Notes: a model not told the origin generated them from the sequence alone. A DNA stretch of 21,556 nucleotides from JBBRTJ01 sp038244535 (GCA_038244535.1 JBBRTJ010000067.1:1-21556); one strand, 5' to 3'; shown: positions 7,741 through 15,032, counted from the first letter of the stretch. Translations and numbers: made by a program.

Positions 7741-9044
7741 AACGCCGACGGCCTCTCGAGCGGACGCCCCGCAGGGCCGGCAGCGTCGATCGTGACCGAC
7801 GTCCCGGCGGACCTCGCGAGGGGCGTCGTGGCCGCCCCTGCGTACGTACGACCCCTCCACGAACGACTCGGGCGCACCGCACCGGCAGTCAACCGAGCCG
7901 CTACCGGGAGGTCGAGCAGCGGCGACAGCCAGTAGGTCAGGCCTGGAGCGCGGTACGCGCGCCGGGTCCCGACGAGGGTGCCGATCCGGACCGCGAGCAG
8001 TGTGACGTCGAGGGCATCGCCGCGACCCGTCACGAGCCGGACCAGTGGCAGCGCCTGGGCCAGCCACACGACGGCCAGGTCGGCCACCTGGGCCGCGGGG
8101 GCCGTCACGTCGGGCATCGGCAGCGACCGGCCCCATCCCCGCCACGCATCGCGAGCCGAGTCGTACATGCGCACGTCGAGCAGCGCGGCTGCGTCGAGGA
8201 ACCCGACTCGCCAACCCCGACTGGCGAGATGACGGGCGAGCGCAACGTCGTCGGTGAGGTGGCGGGCCGCGGCGGCATACCCCCCGGCGGCGACGAGCTG
8301 CCGGCGGCGCACCGCCGTGCACTGGCCGTTGGCCAAGGTGCGCTCAGGCTTCGGTCGGTGCCGGGCGCCAACCGGACCGAACCGGTACACGAGGGTGGTC
8401 AGCATCGACGGGTGGAGCGCCTGCTGCAGCGGGTCGTCGCACACGAATCGACCGCCCGCGGTGAGCAGGTCCCAGCCGTCCCGCTCGGCACGGGCCACGA
8501 GCGCAGCGGGCAGCTCGGGGGACGGCTCGGTGTCGGCATCGAACGTGACGACCCAGGCGGTGGCGGCCGCGTCGAGGCCCTGCTGCAAGGCCCACGGCTT
8601 GCCCACCCAGCCCTCGGGGAGGGGCGCGCCCGTGATGACCCGGGCACCGAACGACGCCGCCACGGCAGCGGTGGCGTCGGTGCTCTCGTCATCGACCACG
8701 ATCACCTCGGCGACGCCGGGGGCTCCCCGAAGGGGGGCGAGGCAGCGAGTGATCCGGGCGGCCTCGTCGCGGGCCGGCACGACGACCGTGATGGCCCCCA
8801 CGCCGACCGACACCGACGCAGCGGCAACGGTGGCCTCGTCGCGGGGCGGCACGACGACCGTGATGGCCCCCCCGCCGACCGACACCGACGCGGCGGCAAC
8901 GGCGGCCTCGTCCCGGGCCGGCACGACGACCGACACCGACGCAGCGGCGACGGCGGCCTCGACGGAAGGGTGCGGGCGGGCCGCCCTGGCCACCCGGACC
9001 ACGACCGCGGCCGCCGCTGCCACACGAGCGATGGTGATCACCAC
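7737..9044 (-). CDS. Family 2 glycosyltransferase (CruG/CrtQ-like), with triplicated N-terminal motif
   Basis: A GT-A fold glycosyltransferase expected to attach a sugar to the hydroxylated carotenoid end. Numbering from GTG at 9044, it has an N-terminal hydrophobic helix (about 1-20), PARDEA at about 90, VIVVDDESTDAT at about 114-125, GWVGKPWALQQG at 145-156, the metal-binding FDADT at 168-172, then DDVAL and WRGWGRSL further on, as in CrtQ and CruG. About 435 residues. The first-strand motif VVVP(A/P)RDEA occurs three times in tandem before the catalytic core. The start is uncertain. An upstream ATG at 9164 is in frame, but the intervening codons are unusually AT-rich at third positions and coincide with two palindromes, so I favour 9044 or 9041. 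Its stop overlaps the crtA start (GTGA). Confidence 0.8.
   Translation of the reverse strand: MVITIARVAAAAAVVVRVARAARPHPSVEAAVAAASVSVVVPARDEAAVAAASVSVGGGAITVVVPPRDEATVAAASVSVGVGAITVVVPARDEAARITRCLAPLRGAPGVAEVIVVDDESTDATAAVAASFGARVITGAPLPEGWVGKPWALQQGLDAAATAWVVTFDADTEPSPELPAALVARAERDGWDLLTAGGRFVCDDPLQQALHPSMLTTLVYRFGPVGARHRPKPERTLANGQCTAVRRRQLVAAGGYAAAARHLTDDVALARHLASRGWRVGFLDAAALLDVRMYDSARDAWRGWGRSLPMPDVTAPAAQVADLAVVWLAQALPLVRLVTGRGDALDVTLLAVRIGTLVGTRRAYRAPGLTYWLSPLLDLPVAARLTAGAVRPSRSWRGRTYAGAATTPLARSAGTSVTIDAAGPAGRPLERPSAL
8761..8955 (-). repeat. 72-bp in-frame tandem repeat inside the glycosyltransferase gene
   Basis: Two 72-bp units (8761-8832, 8833-8904) and a third unit with a 21-bp internal deletion (8905-8955). 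They encode 24, 24 and 17 residues of pattern VAAASVSVG(G/V)GAITVVVP(A/P)RDEA. Units differ by few substitutions, which implies recent duplication. The frame is kept throughout. Confidence 0.9.
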
Positions 9045-9076
9045 GGCCAGCGGGGAGCAGCGTCGACGACGGTCGC

Positions 9077-9091
9077 GGGTCGCTCCGACCC
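9077..9091. repeat. Small inverted repeat upstream of the glycosyltransferase
   Basis: gggtcg - ctc - cgaccc, a 6-bp perfect stem with a 3-nt loop. It lies between the larger palindrome at 9104-9149 and the favoured glycosyltransferase start, which supports a non-coding reading of this spacer. Confidence 0.5.
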
Positions 9092-9103
9092 ACCCCACGG
9101 CGG

Positions 9104-9149
9104 TTCTCGGCACGCTGCCTCGCAGCAATGCGACGCAGCGTGCCGAGAA
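9104..9149. repeat. 46-bp near-perfect palindrome in the crtD-glycosyltransferase spacer
   Basis: Outer arms ttctcggcacgctgc (9104-9118) and gcagcgtgccgagaa (9135-9149) are exact reverse complements. Inside them, after a single C/C mismatch, tcgca and tgcga form a second 5-bp stem around gcaa, a GNRA tetraloop if transcribed from the plus strand. The total is 20 base pairs with one mismatch. There is no T-run on either side. It resembles a REP-type or miniature palindromic element, or an RNA processing/attenuation hairpin within the operon. No second copy was noticed in this window. Confidence 0.75.
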
Positions 9150-9163
9150 GCGAAGGTCAGCCA

Positions 9164-9256
9164 TCACGTCACCACGACCAGCGCCGTCAAGGTCACCGGT
9201 GCCGTTGCCACCGGGCGACGTAGCAGGGCCACCGGCGCACTCACCAGGGCACTCAC
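9164..9256 (-). CDS. Possible 30-codon ORF between crtD-like gene and glycosyltransferase
   Basis: GTG at 9256 overlaps the upstream desaturase stop as GTGA. The ORF ends in TGA overlapping the in-frame ATG at 9164 of the glycosyltransferase frame (TGATG). It encodes a 30-residue hydrophobic peptide rich in Val, Ala and Leu with an internal RR. The coupling geometry at both ends matches that of genuine genes in this operon. However, length and composition alone are weak evidence, and it may be a coupling leader or a detached piece of the glycosyltransferase N-terminus. Confidence 0.25.
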   Translation of the reverse strand: MSALVSAPVALLRRPVATAPVTLTALVVVT

Positions 9257-10719
9257 CAGCCGTCCGCGGCGACCAGGTCGGCCACGATGCGGGCACTCGT
9301 GGCCACCAGCGGCAACCCGCCACCGGGGTGGCTGGATCCACCGACGAGGTAGAGCCCACGACGGGCACCACGGTTGGCAGGGCGCAGGAACGCGGCTCGA
9401 CGGCCGTTCGACGACGTGCCGTAGATGGAACCGCCGGCGGATCGGTAGCGCGACGCGATGTCGTCGGGGGTGATGGTCTCGACGAACCGCACCCGACCCC
9501 CGAGGTCCATCCCCCGCCGCGCCAGGCAGTCGAGGAGCTGCCCGCCGTACTCGTCGGCGCGGTCGGCCCACTCGCCCGGATGCTGCGTGGCCGGAGCGTT
9601 GACGAGGACGAACCAGCTCTCGTCACCCGCAGGGGCCTGCGTGGGATCGGTCACCGACGGGCAGCACACGTAGATGGTCGGATCGGAGAGGGGCGTGCGG
9701 CGATGGAAGAGCTCATCGAACTCGTTGGCCTCGTCGCCGCCGAACCAGATGCCGTGATGGGTCAGGCCCTCGGTGCGCCCGCTGACACCGACGAGGAGCG
9801 CGAAGCCCGACGACGAGCGCTCGGCCCGGTGCACGCGGCGCAGCGCCCGACCATCCGGCAGCAGGTCGGCGTAGAGGTGCTCGGCGTCGACGTTGGCGAT
9901 CACGACGCCGGCGCCGACGAGCGTGCCGTCGACCAGGCCGACGCCGATCACCCGCTCGCCGTCGGTCGTGACCCGCTCGACCTCGACGCCGGTGCACACC
10001 TCAACCCCCACATCGAGCGCGGCCCGCACCAGTGCGTCGGCCAGCACCCCGAGGCCCCCCATCGGGTACCAGCACCCGAACTCGGACTCGAGGTGCGGGA
10101 TGCACGCCAACGTCGCCGGCGCTGCGAAGGGCGACGATCCCGAGTAGGTCGCGTAGCGGCCGGCCCATTGAGCGAGGCGCGCGTCACCGAACGTCGAGGT
10201 GGCACGGGCGTGCAGCGTGGTGAAGGCATCGATCGCCGTGAGGTCGCTCGGCCGCTGCATGCGGCGGGCCAGCTGCACGGGCGACGACATCGGTCCGGCG
10301 AAGAACGTGCGCTCGCTCACCTCCCAGATGCGCCGGCCCCGCTCGTCGAACGAGCGCCAGGCTGCTCCCGCACCGGGCACGAGGGCATCGAAGGACGCGG
10401 CCGTTGCTTCAGGATCGTCGCGGGCGACCAGCGTCGAGCCGTCGGCGAACCGGTAACGACATTGCGGGTCGAGGCGGACGAGATCGATCTCGCCCGCGAG
10501 CGAGTGCCCGGCCAGCGCCAGGACCTCGTCGAACACCTGCGGCATGGTCAACAGTGACGGGCCGGTGTCGAACGAGAAGCCCTCGCGGCGCCGCACCGCC
10601 AGCTTGCCGCCGGGCGTGGAGCCCCGTTCGAGCACGACGACCTGGTGACCGGCCGACCGCAGCCGGATGGCCGCGCACAGTCCCCCGACCCCGCCCCCCA
10701 CCACCACGACATCAGCCAT
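9253..10719 (-). CDS. CrtD-like carotenoid desaturase (second CrtI-family enzyme)
   Basis: A 488-residue FAD-dependent amine-oxidase-fold protein of the phytoene desaturase superfamily. The N-terminus has the dinucleotide-binding motif VVVVGGGVGGLCAA, then an acidic residue in LERG and GGKLAVRRREGFSFDTGPS. The C-terminus has the family signature GGSSHPGGGLPLVATSAR at 460-477. It is a clear paralogue of the crtI gene upstream but divergent. After a hydratase gene and before a glycosyltransferase, the likeliest role is 3',4'-desaturation of a 1'-hydroxylated carotenoid (CrtD). A carotenoid oxidase of the CrtP/CrtNb type is an alternative that sequence alone cannot exclude. The ATG start overlaps the end of the hydratase gene by 8 bp. 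Confidence 0.8.
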   Translation of the reverse strand: MADVVVVGGGVGGLCAAIRLRSAGHQVVVLERGSTPGGKLAVRRREGFSFDTGPSLLTMPQVFDEVLALAGHSLAGEIDLVRLDPQCRYRFADGSTLVARDDPEATAASFDALVPGAGAAWRSFDERGRRIWEVSERTFFAGPMSSPVQLARRMQRPSDLTAIDAFTTLHARATSTFGDARLAQWAGRYATYSGSSPFAAPATLACIPHLESEFGCWYPMGGLGVLADALVRAALDVGVEVCTGVEVERVTTDGERVIGVGLVDGTLVGAGVVIANVDAEHLYADLLPDGRALRRVHRAERSSSGFALLVGVSGRTEGLTHHGIWFGGDEANEFDELFHRRTPLSDPTIYVCCPSVTDPTQAPAGDESWFVLVNAPATQHPGEWADRADEYGGQLLDCLARRGMDLGGRVRFVETITPDDIASRYRSAGGSIYGTSSNGRRAAFLRPANRGARRGLYLVGGSSHPGGGLPLVATSARIVADLVAADGW

Positions 10720-11470
10720 GGCGAGCCGCCATCGTGCGCCGAAGAGCGATCAGAGCGGGCGGGAGCATGGCTGCGCCGCCCACGACCGCCACCAGCGGGT
10801 CGCGGAAGAAGGCGGCGAAGCCGAGCGTCTGCATGACCGCCATCCAGGCGTAGAGCGCCACAAGCGTCTCGTCGGCGCCAGCCACCTCGTCGGCCGGCAG
10901 CAGCACCTCGAGCGCGGCCAGCACCGCTGCGCCGGTGAGGAACCAGCCGGCGAAGTTGCTCAGCGGGATGCCCCGGTAGGCACCGTGACGCGCCCAGCGC
11001 CAGTAGTCCTCGCCGACCATCTGGGGGTCGAGGAAGAGGTCCCACGCCGTCAGGAGCGCAGCGCCGAGACCGACCCTCGCCAGCGGGGTTCTCACAAGGG
11101 CGGCCGCGCTCTCACGGGCCGGCACCGCCATCGCGAACCACGCCAGCGGCACGATGATGGGCACGCCCACCACCTGCGGCCGCAGTGCTCCCGTGTAGGC
11201 GTAGCGGCCGAAGGGTACGCCCGTCGACGCGCCGAGGTGCTCGACCACAGTGGTTGCAGTTGCAACTATTGCTCCGGCGGTCACCGCCCTGCGCGCTCCC
11301 CAGCGCCGGTTCGTGGCCACCAGCGTGGTGGCGGCCAACCCGCTCACGACGGCCGTGGCCAACCCCGCTCGATTGCCTCGCCGGGCCAGCGGCGTGGCGA
11401 TCATCGCCCCCGCCGTGACCGCGAACGGGGTGAGCGCGGCCAGGTGGGCCCAGTGCCGGTTCGTCCCCAT
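10712..11470 (-). CDS. cruF: CruF-type carotenoid 1,2-hydratase (DUF422 family)
   Basis: A 252-residue polytopic membrane protein with about seven hydrophobic segments. It has the conserved blocks of the CruF/bacterioruberin hydratase family: EHLG at 77-80, TGVPFGRYAYT at 83-93, GVPIIVPLAW at 102-111, WDLFLDPQMV at 143-152 and GAYRGIPLSNFAGW at 163-176. The Asp, Glu and His residues in these blocks are the likely catalytic ones. CruF adds water across the terminal 1',2' double bond of a psi end, giving the tertiary hydroxyl that a glycosyltransferase can use. ATG at 11470 shares one base with the crtB stop (TGATG), so it is translationally coupled. No C50 elongase gene is nearby, so the substrate is presumably a C40 carotenoid. 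Confidence 0.85.
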   Translation of the reverse strand: MGTNRHWAHLAALTPFAVTAGAMIATPLARRGNRAGLATAVVSGLAATTLVATNRRWGARRAVTAGAIVATATTVVEHLGASTGVPFGRYAYTGALRPQVVGVPIIVPLAWFAMAVPARESAAALVRTPLARVGLGAALLTAWDLFLDPQMVGEDYWRWARHGAYRGIPLSNFAGWFLTGAAVLAALEVLLPADEVAGADETLVALYAWMAVMQTLGFAAFFRDPLVAVVGGAAMLPPALIALRRTMAARHG

Positions 11471-12315
11471 CAGCGAGCAGCGAGCGTGCGGCCGACCAAG
11501 GCTGCCTTCTGCCAGGTGGGAACGCGAGCCCGCTTCGAGAACACGTCGTAACCGTTCTCCTCGATCACCTCGAGGATTCGGGAGTACAGGACGCGGGCCG
11601 CCCGGATGCAGCGCGTTGACTGCGGCGGCAGCAGCGCGAGTCCCTCGTCGGCCGACGCGTAGAGGACCCGGCAGCGATCGATCTCGAAGCGCATCAGCGC
11701 CGCCCACTCGGGCGTGACCCGCCGCAACGTGGGGTCGGCGCCGAAGCGGTCGAGGTCCTCCTGGGGCAGGTAGACCCGGCCGCGATCGAGGTCCTCGGCG
11801 ACGTCGCGCAGGAAGTTGGTGAGCTGGAAGGCGTCACCGAGGTCGCGGGCATGGGGCAGCGCGTCGGGCGAGGTCGGTTCGAGGATCGGCAGCATCATCT
11901 CGCCGATGACCGCGGCCGAGCCGTCCATGTAGCCCTGGAGGTCGGCGTAGGTGGCATACGACGTGATGGTCAGGTCCATCGCCATGCTGTTGAGGAAGCG
12001 CCGGAAGCAGTTGGGATCGATGCGGAACGCCCGCACCGTGTGCACGACCGCCTTGAGGACCGGATCGTCGGAGTCGCCGGACTCGAGGTCGGCGAAGAAG
12101 CGGCGGCCGAAGTCGGTGAGGGCCCGCTCGCGGGCCTCGACCGGCGCCGGACCGAGGTCGTCGACGATGTCGTCGGCGTAGCGGCAGAAGCCGTACAAGG
12201 CGTGGACGTGATGGCGCTTCACCTTGGGCAGCGCGTAGGTGCTCCAGTAGTAGGTGGTGCCGTAGGCCTTGTTGAGCTGGCGGCAGCGCTCGTAGCTCTC
12301 GTCGAGCGTCACCAT
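11470..12315 (-). CDS. crtB: Phytoene synthase
   Basis: A 281-residue squalene/phytoene synthase family protein that joins two geranylgeranyl diphosphates to phytoene. Both aspartate-rich substrate-binding motifs are intact: DDIVDD at 48-53 and RDVAEDLDRGR at 160-170, the latter followed by VYLPQEDL. YMDGSAAVIGEMM at 119-131 is also typical. The frame stays open further upstream, but that part is antisense-like Arg/Pro-rich sequence lying over crtI. The ATG at 12315 overlaps the crtI stop as TGATG and gives the correct N-terminus, with AAGGA a short distance upstream. The length is at the short end of the usual range for bacterial CrtB. Confidence 0.95.
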   Translation of the reverse strand: MVTLDESYERCRQLNKAYGTTYYWSTYALPKVKRHHVHALYGFCRYADDIVDDLGPAPVEARERALTDFGRRFFADLESGDSDDPVLKAVVHTVRAFRIDPNCFRRFLNSMAMDLTITSYATYADLQGYMDGSAAVIGEMMLPILEPTSPDALPHARDLGDAFQLTNFLRDVAEDLDRGRVYLPQEDLDRFGADPTLRRVTPEWAALMRFEIDRCRVLYASADEGLALLPPQSTRCIRAARVLYSRILEVIEENGYDVFSKRARVPTWQKAALVGRTLAAR

Positions 12316-13799
12316 CAACGGCCACCGTCCTTGCGCAGCTGCTCGACCCGTTCGGCGGCGAGCTTGCCGGACACGAGCACCATGGGCACGCCAACGCCCG
12401 GGACCGTGGACGATCCGGTGAAGACCAGGCCCGGCACGCGGCGATCGACGTTGTTGGGACGAAACGGCCCGGTCTGCAGGAACGTGTGGGCCAGGGCGAA
12501 CGGGGTGCCACGCTCCATGCCGAGCCGCTCCCAATCAAGCGGGTCGAGCACCTGCTCGACCTCGACGTCGACGGGGTACCCGAGGGCCTCGACCCGCTGC
12601 CGGATTCTCTGGTACATGACGTCTCGTTGCTTCGACCAGTCAATGCGACCATCGAGGTTCGGAGTCGGCTCGAGCACGTAGATGGACGAGCAGCCCTCGG
12701 GGGCCAACCCAGCCACGTCGAGCGAGTGCACTGTCACCAGCAGCGACGGATCGGGCATCAGGACACCATCGTGAATGATCGCCTTGAAGGCACTGTTCCA
12801 GTCGTGGCCGAAGTGGATGTTGTGGTGGGCCGTGCCCTCCGGCGGCAGCCCGCGGACCCCAGCCACCCACAGGAAGCACGACGGCGAGTACGTGCCTCGG
12901 CGGGCAGCGCGGGGCGCGTCGAGCCCGCCGAGCAGCGTGCGGTACGCAACCGGGAGGTCGGGATTGGCGATGACGGCGTCGGCCGAGATGCGCTCGCCCC
13001 CGACGAGCTCGACGCCGACCACCTTGCCGGTGGTGCCCGACGAGCGCAGGATCGTGGCCACCGGCGCCTCGTAGCGAACAGTGGCGCCGGCCTTCTCGAC
13101 CGCAGCGGCAAGGCCTACCGCCATCTGGTGCATGCCGCCTTCGGGCACGTACACGCCCTCGACCGAGTCCATGTAGGTGATGACGGCGTAGAGCGCCAGC
13201 GCCTCGTACGGGGCCAGGCCGGCGTACATCGACTGGAACGAGAAGATCCGCTGCAGCCGCTCGTCACGGAAGTACGACGCCACCACCTTGCCGAGCTTGC
13301 GGAAACCACCCATGCGCAGCAGGCGCAGCCCGGGACCGATGGGGCGCATCAGGTCGAGCACCGAGTCGAAGTTGGCATCGATGAAGTGCGCCATCTCGAC
13401 CCGGTACAGCTCGTCGAGCCAGGTGCAGAAGCGCTCGAACCCTTGAGCCTCGTCGGGTCCGGCAAAGGCCTCGATCTCGGCCATCATCCTCTCGCGCCCG
13501 TGCCAGATGCGCAGCTCGCTGCCATCGGCGTAGCAGGCCCGGTACATCGGGTCGACCGGCTTGATGGTGACGAAGTCGGCCATGTCCTGGCCGGCGGCGG
13601 CGAAGGCGTCGGCCAGCAGACCGGGCATCGTCAGCACGGTCGGGCCGTTGTCGAGCCGGTAGCCGCCCGCGACCAGGACCGAGGCCCGCCCACCCGGTGT
13701 GGCGTCGCGCTCGACCACCGTCACGTCGAAGCCCTTGCCGAGGCAGTGGGCGGCAGCTGACAGGCCGCCCAAGCCCGCCCCGATGACGACGACCTTCAC
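12315..13799 (-). CDS. crtI: Phytoene desaturase
   Basis: A 494-residue CrtI-family desaturase, expected to convert phytoene through several steps towards lycopene. It has an N-terminal FAD-binding Rossmann motif (VVVIGAGLGGLSAAAH), VVERDATPGGRA at about 28-39, and NGPTVLTMPG further on. The C-terminal signature is FTGSSTVPGVGVPMVLVSG. Translation starts at a GTG at 13799. A strong Shine-Dalgarno GGAGGG begins within the TAG stop of crtE, only 9 nt from it, so expression is coupled to crtE. The number of desaturation steps cannot be read from sequence. It differs clearly from the second CrtI-like protein downstream. Confidence 0.95.
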   Translation of the reverse strand: MKVVVIGAGLGGLSAAAHCLGKGFDVTVVERDATPGGRASVLVAGGYRLDNGPTVLTMPGLLADAFAAAGQDMADFVTIKPVDPMYRACYADGSELRIWHGRERMMAEIEAFAGPDEAQGFERFCTWLDELYRVEMAHFIDANFDSVLDLMRPIGPGLRLLRMGGFRKLGKVVASYFRDERLQRIFSFQSMYAGLAPYEALALYAVITYMDSVEGVYVPEGGMHQMAVGLAAAVEKAGATVRYEAPVATILRSSGTTGKVVGVELVGGERISADAVIANPDLPVAYRTLLGGLDAPRAARRGTYSPSCFLWVAGVRGLPPEGTAHHNIHFGHDWNSAFKAIIHDGVLMPDPSLLVTVHSLDVAGLAPEGCSSIYVLEPTPNLDGRIDWSKQRDVMYQRIRQRVEALGYPVDVEVEQVLDPLDWERLGMERGTPFALAHTFLQTGPFRPNNVDRRVPGLVFTGSSTVPGVGVPMVLVSGKLAAERVEQLRKDGGR

Positions 13800-13808
13800 G
13801 CCGCCCTC

Positions 13809-14867
13809 CTACTTGTCGCGCCAGGCGACGTAGTGCGCAAGATCGATCAAGGCTTTGCGGCTGTCATCAGTGATGGGGGTGTCGTCGAGTGACGCGATCG
13901 CCTCGAGTGTGAGCGTCTCGATGATGCCCTCGAGCTCGGCCAAGGCGCCAGTGACCACGAGCACCTCTTGGAGATCAGCCACCTCGTCGTCGGTCAGGTC
14001 GGACGCACCGACCCTGCGGAGCAACGTGGCCCCCGCGCCGCGGGCCCGCTCGGTGGCGATGGCGAGCAGCGGCGTGGGCTTGCCTTCGCGCAGGTCGTCA
14101 CCGACCGGCTTGCCGGTCGCCTCGGTCTCGCCGAAGGCGCCGAGCACGTCGTCGCGCAGCTGAAACGCATCGCCCAGCGGGAGGCCGTAGCGACTGAGCG
14201 GCTCGAACAGCGCCACGGCGCGCTCGGGGGCGGCGAGGGCCGCGCCGAGGTGGAGCGGGCGCTCGACGGTGTACTTGCCGCTCTTGTACCGGGCGATCCG
14301 CTCGGCGTTGGGCCGGGCCCGTTCGGCCCGGGCCGTGCCGAGGATGTCGAGGTACTGGCCGATGTTCAGTTCGATGCGCAGCTCGTTCCAGATCTCCATG
14401 GCTACCGGCGGAGCGCCATGCATGAGCAGATCGGCGTAGACGAAGGCGAGGTCGCCGATGAGGATGGCGACGCCCTCGCCGAAGCGCCGCGCCTCGCCGT
14501 TCCACACGCCTTCCTCGTGGCGATCGGAGAACACCAGGTGGGCCGTGCGCGCGCCGCGGCGAGTGGCCGAGCCGTCCATCACGTCGTCGTGCACCAACGC
14601 GAACGCGTGCAGCATCTCGAAGGCAGCTCCGGCATCGACCGAGCGCTGGTCGTCGGGATCGCCGCCCGCGCCCACGAACGCCCAGTGGCAGAAGGCAGGC
14701 CGGAGGCGCTTGCCGCCGGAGCGCAAGAGGGCGGCCAACGAGTCGATCGGTGCGCCGAGCTCAGGGTCGAGGGCCGACCATCGAGCCCGCTCGGTGACGA
14801 TCACCTCATCGAGGCGGGCCTCGACCCGATCAGCGATCTCGGTGACTGCAGAGGGCACAACGGTCAT
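13809..14867 (-). CDS. crtE: Geranylgeranyl diphosphate synthase (polyprenyl synthetase)
   Basis: A 352-residue trans-isoprenyl diphosphate synthase supplying the C20 precursor for the carotenoid genes that follow. It has GGKRLRP at 51-57, the first aspartate-rich motif DDVMD at 94-98, SGKYTVERPLHLG at about 196-208, and a second motif FQLRDDVLG at 235-243. In the last, the usual final Asp is Gly, as often seen in actinobacterial IdsA-type enzymes. The ATG at 14867 was chosen over the longer open frame to 14999 because the family N-terminus starts here; no good ribosome-binding site precedes it. It is the first gene of the minus-strand carotenoid run. C20 rather than C15 specificity is inferred from the neighbouring crtB and crtI. 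Confidence 0.92.
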   Translation of the reverse strand: MTVVPSAVTEIADRVEARLDEVIVTERARWSALDPELGAPIDSLAALLRSGGKRLRPAFCHWAFVGAGGDPDDQRSVDAGAAFEMLHAFALVHDDVMDGSATRRGARTAHLVFSDRHEEGVWNGEARRFGEGVAILIGDLAFVYADLLMHGAPPVAMEIWNELRIELNIGQYLDILGTARAERARPNAERIARYKSGKYTVERPLHLGAALAAPERAVALFEPLSRYGLPLGDAFQLRDDVLGAFGETEATGKPVGDDLREGKPTPLLAIATERARGAGATLLRRVGASDLTDDEVADLQEVLVVTGALAELEGIIETLTLEAIASLDDTPITDDSRKALIDLAHYVAWRDK

Positions 14868-14877
14868 GATGCCGAGC

Positions 14878-14883
14878 AGCGTA
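14878..14883 (-). promoter_or_regulatory. Possible -10 element for the crtE operon
   Basis: On the minus strand TACGCT (TANNNT type) lies 10 nt before the crtE ATG, so the transcript would have almost no leader. It is in the 165-bp spacer between crtE and the divergent precorrin-2 dehydrogenase gene. No clear -35 box or operator palindrome was seen in that spacer. Confidence 0.2.
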
Positions 14884-15032
14884 CGTTCTCGCCGTTCGAT
14901 CGCTGTGACCCTGCGTTCGTTGGTTCTCGTCCCCACGGCGTTGGGTCGATCGGCCACGCCTGGCGCTGCCAAACGACTCAACGTCGACAAGGGTGCCACG
15001 GGCCGGAGCGATCTGCCATCGTGGCGGCTGTG

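Noticed and set aside
9045..9163. N-terminal extension of the glycosyltransferase to ATG 9164
   Set aside because: About a quarter of third codon positions are A or T and the stretch holds two palindromes, unlike the following coding sequence. Kept as an alternative only.
7689..9473. Long plus-strand open frame over the crtA and glycosyltransferase genes
   Set aside because: Low-complexity basic translation, antisense to genes with clear family motifs.
8254..10557. 767-codon plus-strand open frame
   Set aside because: Antisense to the glycosyltransferase and crtD-like genes; composition is typical of a GC shadow and no domain is recognisable.
12316..12534. Upstream extension of crtB
   Set aside because: Lies over the 3' end of crtI in another frame and is Arg/Pro-rich; the coupled ATG at 12315 gives a normal CrtB N-terminus.
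12486..13760. 424-codon plus-strand open frame opposite crtI
   Set aside because: Runs of His, Arg and Val with no motif; crtI on the other strand is unambiguous.
5861..14867. C50 carotenoid or bacterioruberin pathway
   Set aside because: A CruF-type hydratase is present but there is no elongase of the LbtA/CrtEb type, while glycosylating and acylating genes are present.
14868..15032. Light- or repressor-controlled operator between crtE and the precorrin-2 dehydrogenase gene
   Set aside because: No convincing long palindrome or regulator gene is adjacent; only a weak TANNNT was found.
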